This document shows positions 38,301-45,677 of a DNA stretch of 64,000 bases, in pieces. Location: positions 306,271-370,270 of the forward strand of contig JACKLW010000008.1 of NCBI GenBank assembly GCA_024235715.1. Direction: 5' to 3'. Positions within the stretch are counted from its first letter, which is position 1; each line of letters starts with the position of its first letter. The position numbers and the translations under genes are program-made. The stretch comes from Accumulibacter sp. (GTDB lineage: Bacteria; Pseudomonadota; Gammaproteobacteria; Burkholderiales; Rhodocyclaceae). The notes under the pieces are model-generated. The model did not search any database. It saw only the letters and a program-made list of their open reading frames with translations, and had not been told where the DNA came from.

Positions 38301-39994
38301 CGCTGACCTTTGCCGACCAGATCGCGGCGCAGACCGGTGGACAGGGCGTCGACGTGGTGCTCAATTCGCTTGCCGGCGAGGCAATCAACCGCAATTTCCA
38401 GGTCCTGAAGCCCTTCGGCCGTTTCCTCGAACTCGGCAAGCGCGATTTCTACGAAAACACCCGCATCGGCCTGCGCCCGTTCCGCAACAACATCAGCTAC
38501 TTCGGCATCGATGCCGACCAGTTGATGCTGGTGCGTCCGGATCTCACGCGCAGCCTTTTCGCCGAGCTCATGGCCTTGTTCTCCGAAGGCGTTCTCCATC
38601 CGCTGCCCTATCACGCCTTCGAAGCCGAAGACGTTGTCGACGCCTTCCGCTACATGCAACAGGCCCGCCAGATCGGCAAGATCGTCATCACCTATGGCCA
38701 TGGCATTAATCGTGTTCACACCCCGAGCCCTTTGGCGCGCGCGCAACTGCAGCTGGCGGCGGACGCCTCCTATCTGGTCACCGGCGGCCTGCAGGGGTTC
38801 GGTCTGCGCACCGCCGAGTGGCTGGCCAGCAAGGGCGCCCGCCAGTTGATCCTGATCAGCCGGCGCGGCCCGGGCTCCGACGAAGCGCGCGAGGTTATCG
38901 AGCGCCTCGAAAAGGACGGGGTGAGCGTGCATGCCGCCGCCTGCGACGTCACCGACCGTGCCCAACTGGCGGCCCTGCTGGCCGAAACGGGGCGGACCCT
39001 GCCACCACTCAAAGGGGTCGTGCACGCTGCCGCGGTGATCGATGACGGCCTCGTGCGCAAGCTCGACGCGGAGCAGATTCGCCGCGTGCTGGCGCCCAAA
39101 ATTCTGGGCGCCCGCCACCTCGATGAGCTGACGCGAGAGCACGCGCTGGATCTGTTCGTCCTCTTTTCTTCCGCCACCACCGTCTTCGGCAACCCCGGAC
39201 AGGCCAGCTACGTTGCCGCCAACGCCTGCCTGGAGGCGCTTGCCGGAGTTCGTCGCGCGCTCGGCCTGTGCGCCACCTGCGTCGGCTGGGGCCCGATCGA
39301 CGACGTCGGGTTTCTGGCGCGCAACGAAAAGATCAAGGAAGCGCTGCAAAGCCGCATGGGTGGCGCGGCGCTGACGTCGGCGATCGCTCTCGATGCCCTG
39401 GAAGACATGCTGCTCGCCGATCGTTCGGGACTGGCGGTGCTCGAAGTCGACTGGAATGCCCTCAGCCGGCTGCTGCCCAGCGCGGCCAGTCCGAAGTTCC
39501 AGGAACTCGCCTGGCACGCCGGCGACGGCGATCACCAGGAGGACCACTCGCAAGACATCCAGCGGCTGCTGGCGGAACTCGGCAACGACGAACTGCTGAT
39601 CGCCTTCGCCGACATCCTGCGCAGCGAAATCGGCGAAATCCTGCGCGTCGCCCCGGACAAGATCGACCCCAACCGCTCGCTCTTTGACATGGGGCTGGAC
39701 TCGCTGATGGGGGTCGAACTGGTGGTCGCGCTCGAAACGCGTTTCGGAATCAGGCTGCCGGTCATGGCCCTGAGCCAGAGTCCGACCATCGCCAAGCTGG
39801 CGGCGAAAGTGGTCCAGCAATTGCGCGCAAGCGACGATGGCAGCGAATCGGACGACGCGACCGCGATGCTTGCGCAGGCCGAGCAGGTGGCCCGGCAGCA
39901 AGGTGCCGATGTTTCGCCCGAATTGATCGCCACCGTGGCAAACGGCATGCAGCGCTCGGCTGGCGCTGCCGCGACCGTGCAGAGGATCGAGTAG
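32351..39994 (+). CDS. rkpA: RkpA-like type I polyketide/fatty acid synthase, single module
   Basis: A 2547-residue multidomain synthase. Domains in order: ketosynthase (about 1-430; Cys172 in DTACSSSL, EAHGTGTAVGDP, SNLGHLE), acyltransferase (about 550-850; Ser622 in GHSVGEV), dehydratase (about 905-1180; His924 in HVVGDATVFP, Asp1088 in HPALLDNAF), a degenerate methyltransferase-like stretch (about 1250-1520), enoylreductase (about 1790-2110; GAAGGVG at 1938), ketoreductase (about 2135-2330; TGG at 2144, FSS, Tyr2287), and an acyl carrier domain (Ser2451 in GLDSLMG). All reducing domains look intact, so a saturated acyl chain is expected, perhaps by iterative use. The next gene is an alpha-oxoamine synthase, as with rhizobial rkpA-rkpG for K-antigen capsule. 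The ATG at 32351 is preceded by GGAG. Confidence 0.9.
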   Translation: MTGRVAITGYSFRMPGTSTSQYWQDLLDRRNLVTEVDSRRWAQDTFLHPRRSHPGTSYTFAAGSLGDITTFDAAFFGISPREAALMDPQQRLLLEMSWEALENSGIKPSSLRGSRCGVYMGIASADYSYRMADDLAVVDSTTATGNTASIAANRISYAFDLRGPSMAIDTACSSSLVAFHQACRSIISGESTQALAGGISLHLHPYGFLVFAKASMLSPRGRCNVFDASGDGYVRSEGGGVFFLKDFDQALADGDPILAVVAGSAVNTDGRKTGLTVPSPQVQAALLEQTYAQAGIDPASIDYLEAHGTGTAVGDPIETLAIGQALGKRRPAGKPLPIGSVKSNLGHLETASGVAGLVKALHCIKHRTVPATIGIEMLNPHIKADEWNIKIVTSNLALAKTGKVTVGINSFGFGGSNAHVILESHQQPTTTAVANPPVAGLLPIIVSARDTAALQVAARDFATFLTELPAANLYDVAYTAAFRRERHQQQAIVFGQQPRAIASALRLFADGTADETLVETGSSLPRPRGPAFIYSGNGSQWAGMGKRLLAEEPLFRMAVREVDALFALHAKYSLEDELSGVNGEDRYALTEIAQPALFAMQVGITRMLAARGVTPMVVAGHSVGEVAAAWAAGALTLAEAVAVIYQRSRLQGTTRGRGQMSAVALGDQTALTLLDELGLDSVLEVAGINSSRGVTIAGDPAQLAVLEAALAERNIAHKRLDLDYAFHSPAMDDIEIVLKDALAHLEPTETLLPFCSTVSGKLLSGRQLDAEYWWQNVRKPVLFEAAINTFLDDGINIFIEIGPSPILRSYLNDCLKDRAIDGQVIPTVLRADDAPQRIWGAASQAVIAGASPDWQVLFPRPGRFVQLPSYPWQRERHWHPVSTASAGLIYRRKLHPLLGYPLPQHELTWENELDTQLEPILADHVVGDATVFPGAGFAEIALAAALAWHAEGVAAIEDLEIRTPLLIGDERTTVVRSTINPQDGSLTIESREQLASDPWTLHSTARVLRETAATPLFERAPPLPTRRPDFDASSHAELTRAVGIAYGPAFQCIDHGWIQGNSVLAVYRLPAAVDEQLPYSHLHPALLDNAFQLVFQLLKSAVQEHHGLAFVPVRMGRITLRTAMARPSHARATLLKRGSRSLQAEFAVFAADGSTIAAVSDVRFRSVRLSRNAADQLRCLAYHATPKPHPLTAAACPSIAYDSVRSALADLVRRAALKGTHRRYSEEVDPLLDSLCSRFTRLALLELSPDGRRLPSETVLACQRANPEVEPYLARLLSLAEDEQSLAVTTDGWDIVPDQREESSAQDIWNSLVADYPDYFQIVHSVGRIGMYLGRLLSGGAALSAVCPQESSLATLLRQVLGTSGRQKIGHALRELIARGLQDLPEGRRLGIVEISAGAPSFAMDVCIAMDFDRGDYCFASTSAATLDEVAGGLKECSPRIETQLIGSAGTDAGGAASCAIAVVALDFATIEQALQALEYARGRLAVGASLVVIGQHPSRWIDFVFGAQRAGWSEPESGRWLSNQRPSFFWQQKMQEYGFAASEPFEFSPDTLSGPYLLLGQRTDSDASAVDARRSALRSWILFADPDGYSGQLSDNLTRKLQARGDLVIQASAGDRAQIESLLGETTTNYGDLDGIVHLAGLQPEPAEVPADLAFDRQVARCAAAARIVQACAETQTATTCWLITANAASSLLPGRASAVAASLAADSALWGFGRTMLNETDNCAIRLIDLETPLPVETASAALDREFEQPDDEQEVIITASGERYALRLRIEERPDGQQQETIETPTLSLGFEFPGQLRNLRWEAHPRRTLAPGQIEVEVRATGLNFRDVMYALGLLSDEAIENGFAGPSLGFEFAGIVSRTGSEDTPFSPGDEVVGFGPSSFGNRVVTQTDAIAHIPHGISFEAAATIPSTFFTVYYALHYLARLQPEEKVLIHGAAGGVGIAAIQIAKWLGAEIYATAGSDEKRDFLRLLGVDHIFDSRSLTFADQIAAQTGGQGVDVVLNSLAGEAINRNFQVLKPFGRFLELGKRDFYENTRIGLRPFRNNISYFGIDADQLMLVRPDLTRSLFAELMALFSEGVLHPLPYHAFEAEDVVDAFRYMQQARQIGKIVITYGHGINRVHTPSPLARAQLQLAADASYLVTGGLQGFGLRTAEWLASKGARQLILISRRGPGSDEAREVIERLEKDGVSVHAAACDVTDRAQLAALLAETGRTLPPLKGVVHAAAVIDDGLVRKLDAEQIRRVLAPKILGARHLDELTREHALDLFVLFSSATTVFGNPGQASYVAANACLEALAGVRRALGLCATCVGWGPIDDVGFLARNEKIKEALQSRMGGAALTSAIALDALEDMLLADRSGLAVLEVDWNALSRLLPSAASPKFQELAWHAGDGDHQEDHSQDIQRLLAELGNDELLIAFADILRSEIGEILRVAPDKIDPNRSLFDMGLDSLMGVELVVALETRFGIRLPVMALSQSPTIAKLAAKVVQQLRASDDGSESDDATAMLAQAEQVARQQGADVSPELIATVANGMQRSAGAAATVQRIE

Positions 39995-39995
39995 G

Positions 39996-41348
39996 ATGGT
40001 GCGCAAGGGATTGCCTGGACTCAGTGCCCAGATCAAGGACAAACTCATCCAGCAAGCGCTGGAACGTCGGCTCCGGCAGGCCTCTGATCAGGGCAGGAAC
40101 CTGGACCCGCCAACCCATTCGTCGGGTGGCGGCCCCGACACGCCAGAGCAGCACTACCGCTTTCACCTGCATCCCGGCTACCAGCAGATTCGCATCATCA
40201 GCGAGGGCGCGGCCCGCCTCGGCATCGACAGTCCCTTCTTCAAGCTTCACGAAGGCATTGCTGGCGCCGGCACGCGCATCGACGGCCGCGACTACATCAA
40301 CTTCGCAAGCTACAACTACCTCGCGCTTTCCGGTCACCCGGAGGTTTCTGCCGCGGCCAAGGAAGCAATCGACAGCTACGGCACCTCGGTTTCCGCCAGC
40401 CGCCTGGTCTCCGGCGAAAGACCGGTGCACCGCGAACTCGAGCAGGCCATCGCCCGTGCCTACGCGAGCGACGACGCCATTACCTTCGTCAGCGGCCACG
40501 CCGCCAACGTCACCACTATCGGTCATCTGTTCGCCGCCCAGGATCTGATTGTTCACGATGAGCTGATCCACAACAGCGTCGTGCAGGGAATAACTCTCTC
40601 GGGCGCCAGGCGCCTGTCGTTTCCGCACAACGACCCGGAAGCACTGGATGCCATCCTCAGCCAGCAGCGCCAGCACTTCCAGAGAGTGCTGATCGTCCTG
40701 GAAGGGATCTACAGCATGGACGGCGACCATCCCGACCTGCCCCGCTTCGTGGCCATCAAGAACAGGCATCGCGCCTTCCTGATGGTCGATGAGGCACACT
40801 CCTTCGGCGTGATGGGCGGCACGGGACTCGGCATCAGGGAGCACTTCGGGCTGGCGAGCGCTGACGTCGACATCTGGATGGGCACCCTGAGCAAGGCCCT
40901 GGCCGGGTGCGGCGGCTATATCGCCGGCGAAGCGGCGCTCGTCGAGCACCTGAAGTTCCTGGCGCCGGGCTTTCTCTATAGCGTCGGAATGCCGCCAGCG
41001 ATCGCCGCGGCATCCCTTGCGGCGCTGCAGGTGATGCAGCGCGAGCCCGGTCGTGTCGCCACGCTGCGGGCGCGCGGGCAGTACTTCCTGGCGAAAGCCA
41101 GCGCCGTCGGCGTTGACACCGGAAACAGCGCGGGCTTCGCGGTGATCCCGGCAATCACCGGCAGCTCGATCAAGGCGGCGCGACTGGCGGCGGCACTGTT
41201 CGCACGCGGCATCAATGTGCAGCCGATCCTCTACCCGGCGGTTCCGGAGAAATCTGCCCGCCTGCGCTTCTTCATCTCCTGCGAGCACAGCGAGCAGCAG
41301 ATTCAGCAGAGCGTGGACGCCCTTGCCGAGGAACTCGGAAGGCTCTGA
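39996..41348 (+). CDS. rkpG: RkpG-like alpha-oxoamine synthase (AONS family, PLP)
   Basis: A 450-residue PLP enzyme of the family of 8-amino-7-oxononanoate synthase and serine palmitoyltransferase, which condense an amino acid with an acyl thioester and lose CO2. The PLP lysine is Lys300 in GTLSKALAGCGG. VDEAHSFGVMG holds the cofactor aspartate, and NYLALSGHPEV, SRLVSGERPVHRELE and SGHAANVTTI match the family. About 80 extra N-terminal residues precede the catalytic core, which is more than BioF has. The ATG comes one base after the rkpA stop, so the enzyme probably takes its acyl chain directly from the RkpA carrier domain to yield an aminoketone lipid. The 3' end overlaps the facing gene by 46 bases. 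Confidence 0.9.
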   Translation: MVRKGLPGLSAQIKDKLIQQALERRLRQASDQGRNLDPPTHSSGGGPDTPEQHYRFHLHPGYQQIRIISEGAARLGIDSPFFKLHEGIAGAGTRIDGRDYINFASYNYLALSGHPEVSAAAKEAIDSYGTSVSASRLVSGERPVHRELEQAIARAYASDDAITFVSGHAANVTTIGHLFAAQDLIVHDELIHNSVVQGITLSGARRLSFPHNDPEALDAILSQQRQHFQRVLIVLEGIYSMDGDHPDLPRFVAIKNRHRAFLMVDEAHSFGVMGGTGLGIREHFGLASADVDIWMGTLSKALAGCGGYIAGEAALVEHLKFLAPGFLYSVGMPPAIAAASLAALQVMQREPGRVATLRARGQYFLAKASAVGVDTGNSAGFAVIPAITGSSIKAARLAAALFARGINVQPILYPAVPEKSARLRFFISCEHSEQQIQQSVDALAEELGRL

Positions 41349-42886
41349 GTTGAGAGCAATCCCACTTCCTGCAGGAATACGCGGCCGAGATCCTCGACCT
41401 TGAGATCACGACGCGTCCCCGGCCGCTCCTTGCCGCCGTCTTTCCGCCAGACGAAGTAATCGGTCTGCCCGCCGGGTTGACCCAGCGTCCGGTAAACCTC
41501 GGGCATGATCGGCACGTGATCACCGAACCAGCACAGTCCGCCCCTGCCGGGCAAGACCTCCAGCCCCGCCCGCAGCATGCCGGCCATCCGGTCGGCATTG
41601 CTCAAATGGCGCAGGTAAATGGTCAGGTCGTTGCAGCCGGGAGCCGGTGGCGTCGAATGGAAGCGCTCCACGTCCCCGGGGAGAACTTTCTCGAGATGCA
41701 AGGGGCCGTGGTTTTCCATGGTGATGACGAATACGAAGAGTGGCTGCCTGGAGGCACTCCTCAGCAAGGCGCAGACCTTTTCGGCAACGGCCAGGTCGCT
41801 GACGTAAGGCCCGCTTCTTGCTGCACCGGCAAAGCTGCGAATATCGATGAACTCATCGAAACCAAGCCCCGGATAGACCTTGTGGCGGTCGTAGAAGCTG
41901 GCCGAATACGGGTGTACGCAGACCGTCCGGTAGCCGCAGTGCTGCAGGAAACTGGCCACCGTCGCCACGCCCTGCCTGGCCAGCCGGCGATAGGGATTGA
42001 AACGATGCACGCCGAGCGCGTCGCCGGAAAGCCCGGACAGAAATGCAAACTCCGTGCGCACCGTATTGGCACCCCAGGCAGACACCTCGACCTGCCCGCT
42101 GCACAGTGCTTCCGCCTGCAGGGCATCGAACTCGCGCAGAACGTCGCTCCGGATGCCGGCGAACGGCCGCCGCGGATCGAAAAAGGACTCGCTCTGCACG
42201 ACGACAAGATGCGCAGGCTCTCCGGTGGCAGCCGTCACCGAACTCGCCAAGGCATCATCGTAGGGCCAACGCTGCTGGCCGGGTCGCAACTCCTCTTCGC
42301 CGTATCGCCACATGGCGGCAAGCAAGCCCAGTCGGGCCAGGTCGGCTGCAGCCTGGCAAGTCACAGCCAACTTCTGCCTCGCCCCCCACCAGAGGAGAGT
42401 GATTGCGGCCAGCACAAGCATCGCCGACCCGCGCAGAACCTGGTCGACGGACAACGCCACGAGCACGGAGTCCTCCATCGCCAGTCCCGCATAGACCGCA
42501 CCAGCAAGCGCCAACACCGCCAGCACAGCCCTTCCGGCGCCGAGGAAAGGCAGGTAGAGGCGGGGATGCCTGAAAGCGTCGCTGAAATACTCGAAGTCCT
42601 GAAAGATGAAGGGCTCGCGCAAGGAGTGGTATTTGGCGTTGCTCACCAGCACGAGAAAGAGCATCCCGGCGAGCAGCGCGCTGGCCGCGAACACCGGCCG
42701 CCGGAGAACCAGCAACAGGCACGCAAACAGGAGCAGCCAGAGTCCGAGGTGGATGGCCAGAGCGGCGGCAGGTCGCCGCCAGAAAGGCAACACGGGTGGT
42801 TGCAGCAACCGCTCAAGCAGCAAGGAAAGGCCGGCGCCGACGGCCAGCGACGGCGCCACCGCCGACCAGAACGGATCAGCCACCAT
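41303..42886 (-). CDS. LTA-synthase/sulfatase-family membrane phosphotransferase (RkpI-like)
   Basis: A 527-residue alkaline-phosphatase-superfamily protein with about five N-terminal membrane helices (to about residue 185) and a large periplasmic domain. VVVQSESFFDPRR holds the first metal site. NTVRTEFAFLSG carries the likely nucleophile threonine. YSASFYDRHKVYPGLGFDEF, TMENHGPL and WFGDHVPIMP complete the family pattern. Relatives move phosphoglycerol or phosphoethanolamine from lipids to glycans. ATG at 42886 overlaps the end of the SDR gene by 11 bases. Position beside rkpA, rkpG, rkpH and rkpJ suggests it is the counterpart of rhizobial rkpI; I recall that match from memory, so no symbol is given. 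Confidence 0.84.
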   Translation of the reverse strand: MVADPFWSAVAPSLAVGAGLSLLLERLLQPPVLPFWRRPAAALAIHLGLWLLLFACLLLVLRRPVFAASALLAGMLFLVLVSNAKYHSLREPFIFQDFEYFSDAFRHPRLYLPFLGAGRAVLAVLALAGAVYAGLAMEDSVLVALSVDQVLRGSAMLVLAAITLLWWGARQKLAVTCQAAADLARLGLLAAMWRYGEEELRPGQQRWPYDDALASSVTAATGEPAHLVVVQSESFFDPRRPFAGIRSDVLREFDALQAEALCSGQVEVSAWGANTVRTEFAFLSGLSGDALGVHRFNPYRRLARQGVATVASFLQHCGYRTVCVHPYSASFYDRHKVYPGLGFDEFIDIRSFAGAARSGPYVSDLAVAEKVCALLRSASRQPLFVFVITMENHGPLHLEKVLPGDVERFHSTPPAPGCNDLTIYLRHLSNADRMAGMLRAGLEVLPGRGGLCWFGDHVPIMPEVYRTLGQPGGQTDYFVWRKDGGKERPGTRRDLKVEDLGRVFLQEVGLLSTQSLPSSSARASTLC

Positions 42887-43652
42887 AGTCGAGCAAACGC
42901 AGAATGCGCTGCGAGACCGTCGGCGGCAGGACCGACAGCCACCAGGTACCGAAGTTGAGCGGAAACGGAAAGCTGATGCGCGCCTGGTTGCGCGCCAGAC
43001 CGCGCCTGATGCAGCGAGCCGCCCGCTCCGGCGACCACAGGAAGGGCTTCGGCCCCGGCATCTCGCGGCACATCTTCGATTCGACGTAGCCCGGCATGAC
43101 CACGCTGACCCGCACGCCCTCCCTGGCCAGCCAGCCACGCAGCGCTTCCCCGTAGGTCTTGATCGCCGCCTTGCTGGCACAGTAACTGGGCGTCACCGGC
43201 AGCCCGTAATATGCGGCCAGGGAACTGATCAGGGCAATCTGACCGCGGCCGCGAGCGCGCATCGCCGGCAACACCGCATCGACCGTCGCCATCACGGCGA
43301 GGACATTGACCTCGATGAGCGCCTCGACATCCGCCCAGCGTTCCCCTGCGCCCTGCGGCCCGATATTGGTATTGACGCCGGCATTGACGATCACCAGGTC
43401 GAGCTGCTCCTGCGCAGCAAGGGCCGCCAGCCAGTCGGCCAGGGCCGGACGGTCACGCAGGTCGAGCGACCGTGTCAGCACCCGCGCACCGCGCGACTCG
43501 CAGGCCGCCGCCAGTTCCGCCAGCCGAGCCGCATTGCGCCCCTGCAGGATCAGCGTGCCACCCGCTTCGGCATAGACAACGGCCAGCGCACCGCCAATCC
43601 CGCCGGTCGCACCGGTGATCAGCACCGTCCGCGGGCCTGCGGCTTCGCTCAC
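42876..43652 (-). CDS. rkpH: RkpH-like short-chain dehydrogenase
   Basis: A 258-residue classical SDR. The NAD(P) motif is TGATGGIG, followed by NAG in VIVNAGVN, the catalytic Ser in ISSLAAYYG and the Tyr-Lys pair in SYCASKAA. The C terminus (about 215-258, FPLNFGTWWLSVLPP) is hydrophobic and may touch the membrane. In the rhizobial rkp set the equivalent enzyme is thought to reduce the keto group of the lipid made by RkpA and RkpG, by analogy with 3-ketosphinganine reductase. It starts with GTG overlapping the rkpJ stop by four bases and overlaps the next gene by 11, so the three minus-strand genes are translationally coupled. Confidence 0.87.
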   Translation of the reverse strand: MSEAAGPRTVLITGATGGIGGALAVVYAEAGGTLILQGRNAARLAELAAACESRGARVLTRSLDLRDRPALADWLAALAAQEQLDLVIVNAGVNTNIGPQGAGERWADVEALIEVNVLAVMATVDAVLPAMRARGRGQIALISSLAAYYGLPVTPSYCASKAAIKTYGEALRGWLAREGVRVSVVMPGYVESKMCREMPGPKPFLWSPERAARCIRRGLARNQARISFPFPLNFGTWWLSVLPPTVSQRILRLLDYGG

Positions 43653-44872
43653 AACAACTCGTCCAGTGGCGAGCGCTCTGGTTCAAGAAAGCGCCGGCAG
43701 TTGTGAACTGCCAACTTGATGGCGGCAGAAGAATAGAAGCCGCCGTTGACCTGTGTGGCGTGGATCACGGTATTGCGAAAACGACGGAACAGTTCGCGCT
43801 CGGGCTTGAAGGCAAGAGTCCAGAAGTCGTCGAAGGGTCCCTGAAACGTGAGCCCGGGCAGGTTGTAGATCGGATCGCTCAAGGTCACCGTTGGACACCC
43901 CTCACCCAGCGAGACGAAACCGACGGTACTGTTGACGGTCACGACGCCCTGAGCATTCTGCAGCAGGGGGCCCAGATCGCCGCTCTCCAGGTAATCGATT
44001 CGTCCTGCCAGCCCGAAGCGCTGCTCCAGACCGGCGATTATGCGGCGGTAGTTAACCAGGCCGGCGTCGAGCGGATGGTTCTTGATCACCAGGCGCGCGT
44101 CGCCGGGTGCATGCCGAGCAAAGGACTCCATCACGAATTCCATCACGCCGTTCATGTCGTTGAAGCGACAATGGTCGCGAATCTGCGCATCGCTGTTCAG
44201 TTGCAGCGGCAGCACGTAGTAGCGCGCCCCGCCGCTGGCGAGTTGGTCAATCAGGGCCTTGTCTCTCGGTTTGCGAAAGTGAAGCATCGAAAAGCGCCCG
44301 ACGAACCCGGCGTACTCCACCGCCGCGTTGAGCGGCGCGTGGCTTCGGTAGCGCGGGAAGACGATCGGGTTGGCTGACCCGGCCAGATGGTAGGCCACAT
44401 CGTGCATGGCACGCACTCTGAAAGGCGAGTGGAACGGCTCGCCGTCGCCGTAATCCGGCAGCTTCGCTCCAACGCTGCGAAACCAGTCAGGGTCACGCGG
44501 CAGCAGCGAGTGGCCGTTGACCCCGTCACGCTCGAGCGTCACCCAGAAAGGGCGCAGATAGCCTTCCTCGAAGACATGCGTGCGGATGCCCAGCGCCGGC
44601 GCGTGATCGACGGCCGGTCGATGTACCGGGCGTCGGTCGCCAAACAATATCTGGTCGGTGATGTCGAAGCGGCGGTACCTGTCATCGAGGAAATCGCGAA
44701 GGCCGGATAGTTCGGCGCGAAAGTTCCACGCTCGCCGCAGGCCCCAATAGGCGACATCACCGGCGTTGAAGTTGACCTTGAAAACCTGATGACCATCGGC
44801 CGTAAGCTGATCGGCCAGCCGGGCAAAGAATGGCGAACAGACCCCCTGGAGGAATAGAAACGAACGTCTCAA
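43649..44872 (-). CDS. rkpJ: KpsS-type capsule polysaccharide glycosyltransferase (RkpJ-like), TTG start
   Basis: A 407-residue protein of the capsule synthesis family that includes KpsS, which adds the first Kdo to the lipid anchor of group 2 capsules. Conserved parts are RSFLFLQGVCSPFFARLADQL at the start region, KVNFNAGDVAYWG, HVFEEGYLRPFWVTLE, the KNHPLDAGLVNYRR block, and TVNSTVGFVSLGEGCP near the end. The frame is open to 45304. I chose the TTG at 44872 because AAGGGA lies nine bases upstream and relatives start just there; the ATG at 44926 is an alternative. It is the first gene of a three-gene minus-strand unit with the SDR and the LTA-synthase-like gene. Confidence 0.86.
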   Translation of the reverse strand: MRRSFLFLQGVCSPFFARLADQLTADGHQVFKVNFNAGDVAYWGLRRAWNFRAELSGLRDFLDDRYRRFDITDQILFGDRRPVHRPAVDHAPALGIRTHVFEEGYLRPFWVTLERDGVNGHSLLPRDPDWFRSVGAKLPDYGDGEPFHSPFRVRAMHDVAYHLAGSANPIVFPRYRSHAPLNAAVEYAGFVGRFSMLHFRKPRDKALIDQLASGGARYYVLPLQLNSDAQIRDHCRFNDMNGVMEFVMESFARHAPGDARLVIKNHPLDAGLVNYRRIIAGLEQRFGLAGRIDYLESGDLGPLLQNAQGVVTVNSTVGFVSLGEGCPTVTLSDPIYNLPGLTFQGPFDDFWTLAFKPERELFRRFRNTVIHATQVNGGFYSSAAIKLAVHNCRRFLEPERSPLDELL

Positions 44873-45677
44873 ACTACTGAAATCCCTTTTCTCTTCGCAT
44901 GAATTGTGATCGTCTCGCCTTGTCATTCTGGCTCTATTGCAGCGCCGGCTCGATCTGGCACGGCGGTCGTGGCGTACACGTTTCCTCCTGCCCGGGGCTC
45001 CTGCGACTGACCACGGTCGAAACCGGCAGCGCCGGCCCACCAGAGGCCTGACGGCCGTTCCCCGGAGAGCCGCGCCAGTCGGCAACGTACTCTGACTAGC
45101 CGGTGAATCTAGCACATACAGCGGCACAATGGCGCTGCAGTCCGCGAACTTCTGCAATCGGTGCGGCACGTGGATAGGCCAGAGGCAGGCCTGTGGCGTG
45201 CATTGCGCACCCGATGGTGACCGCCGACCTGAAATAGCCCGACGCGCGTGCCATACTCGTTCGCGGACATTGCCGCACGGACAAATTGTTCGCTGCGAAG
45301 GCAATCCGGGTGACAGCCACGCGACATCACGCTTATAATTTCAAGTTTGCCTGACCTGCCTTGGCTAGCATGACACCGATTCGTAGAATTCCGTGCTGCG
45401 GGACACGCGTCCCGCTCGGGCCCGCGTCCAGCGAGCCGCACCTCTGGCGCCCTACCCGCTTGGTGGATACCCGAGAACTGACGAGGAGTGCGCTACTCAA
45501 CGCAGATCCTGCTCACAAGATTGCTCGAGACAACCGCTGCCTGCAGCCGGAATCCGGCCACTCGAAATTCGTTGGTGGTCCGCGTATCGGCAGCGACCGA
45601 CGTTCGTCTGCCCGGCATCGGTTTGCTGTCTTCGCGTATCGGATCGGAAGGCCAGGACCATTGTCATCGGAAGCGCT
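44873..45677. other. Divergent control region between rkpJ and kpsE
   Basis: This 805-base gap separates the minus-strand rkp unit from the plus-strand export operon. It holds the promoter at 45310-45339, a 7-bp hairpin (GCGGGAC, ACGC, GTCCCGC) at 45398-45415 in the leader, and no convincing gene. The kpsE frame is open back to 45393, but its composition there is not protein-like. I found no JUMPstart/ops sequence (GGCGGTAG). Confidence 0.6.
45310..45339 (+). promoter_or_regulatory. Sigma-70 promoter of the capsule export operon
   Basis: GTGACA (45310-45315) and a perfect TATAAT (45334-45339) are 18 bases apart. Transcription would begin near 45346, giving a leader of about 330 bases before kpsE. 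Confidence 0.7.

Noticed and set aside
38114-40048. Minus-strand open frame of about 640 codons opposite the 3' half of rkpA
   Set aside because: It is antisense to intact enoylreductase, ketoreductase and carrier domains and shows no protein family.
45393-45677. N-terminal extension of KpsE by about 95 residues
   Set aside because: It has a Cys/Arg-rich composition unlike protein and no homology; the GTG at 45678 gives the normal KpsE length.
45340-45677. JUMPstart/ops element for RfaH in the capsule leader
   Set aside because: I read through the leader and did not find GGCGGTAG or a close variant.
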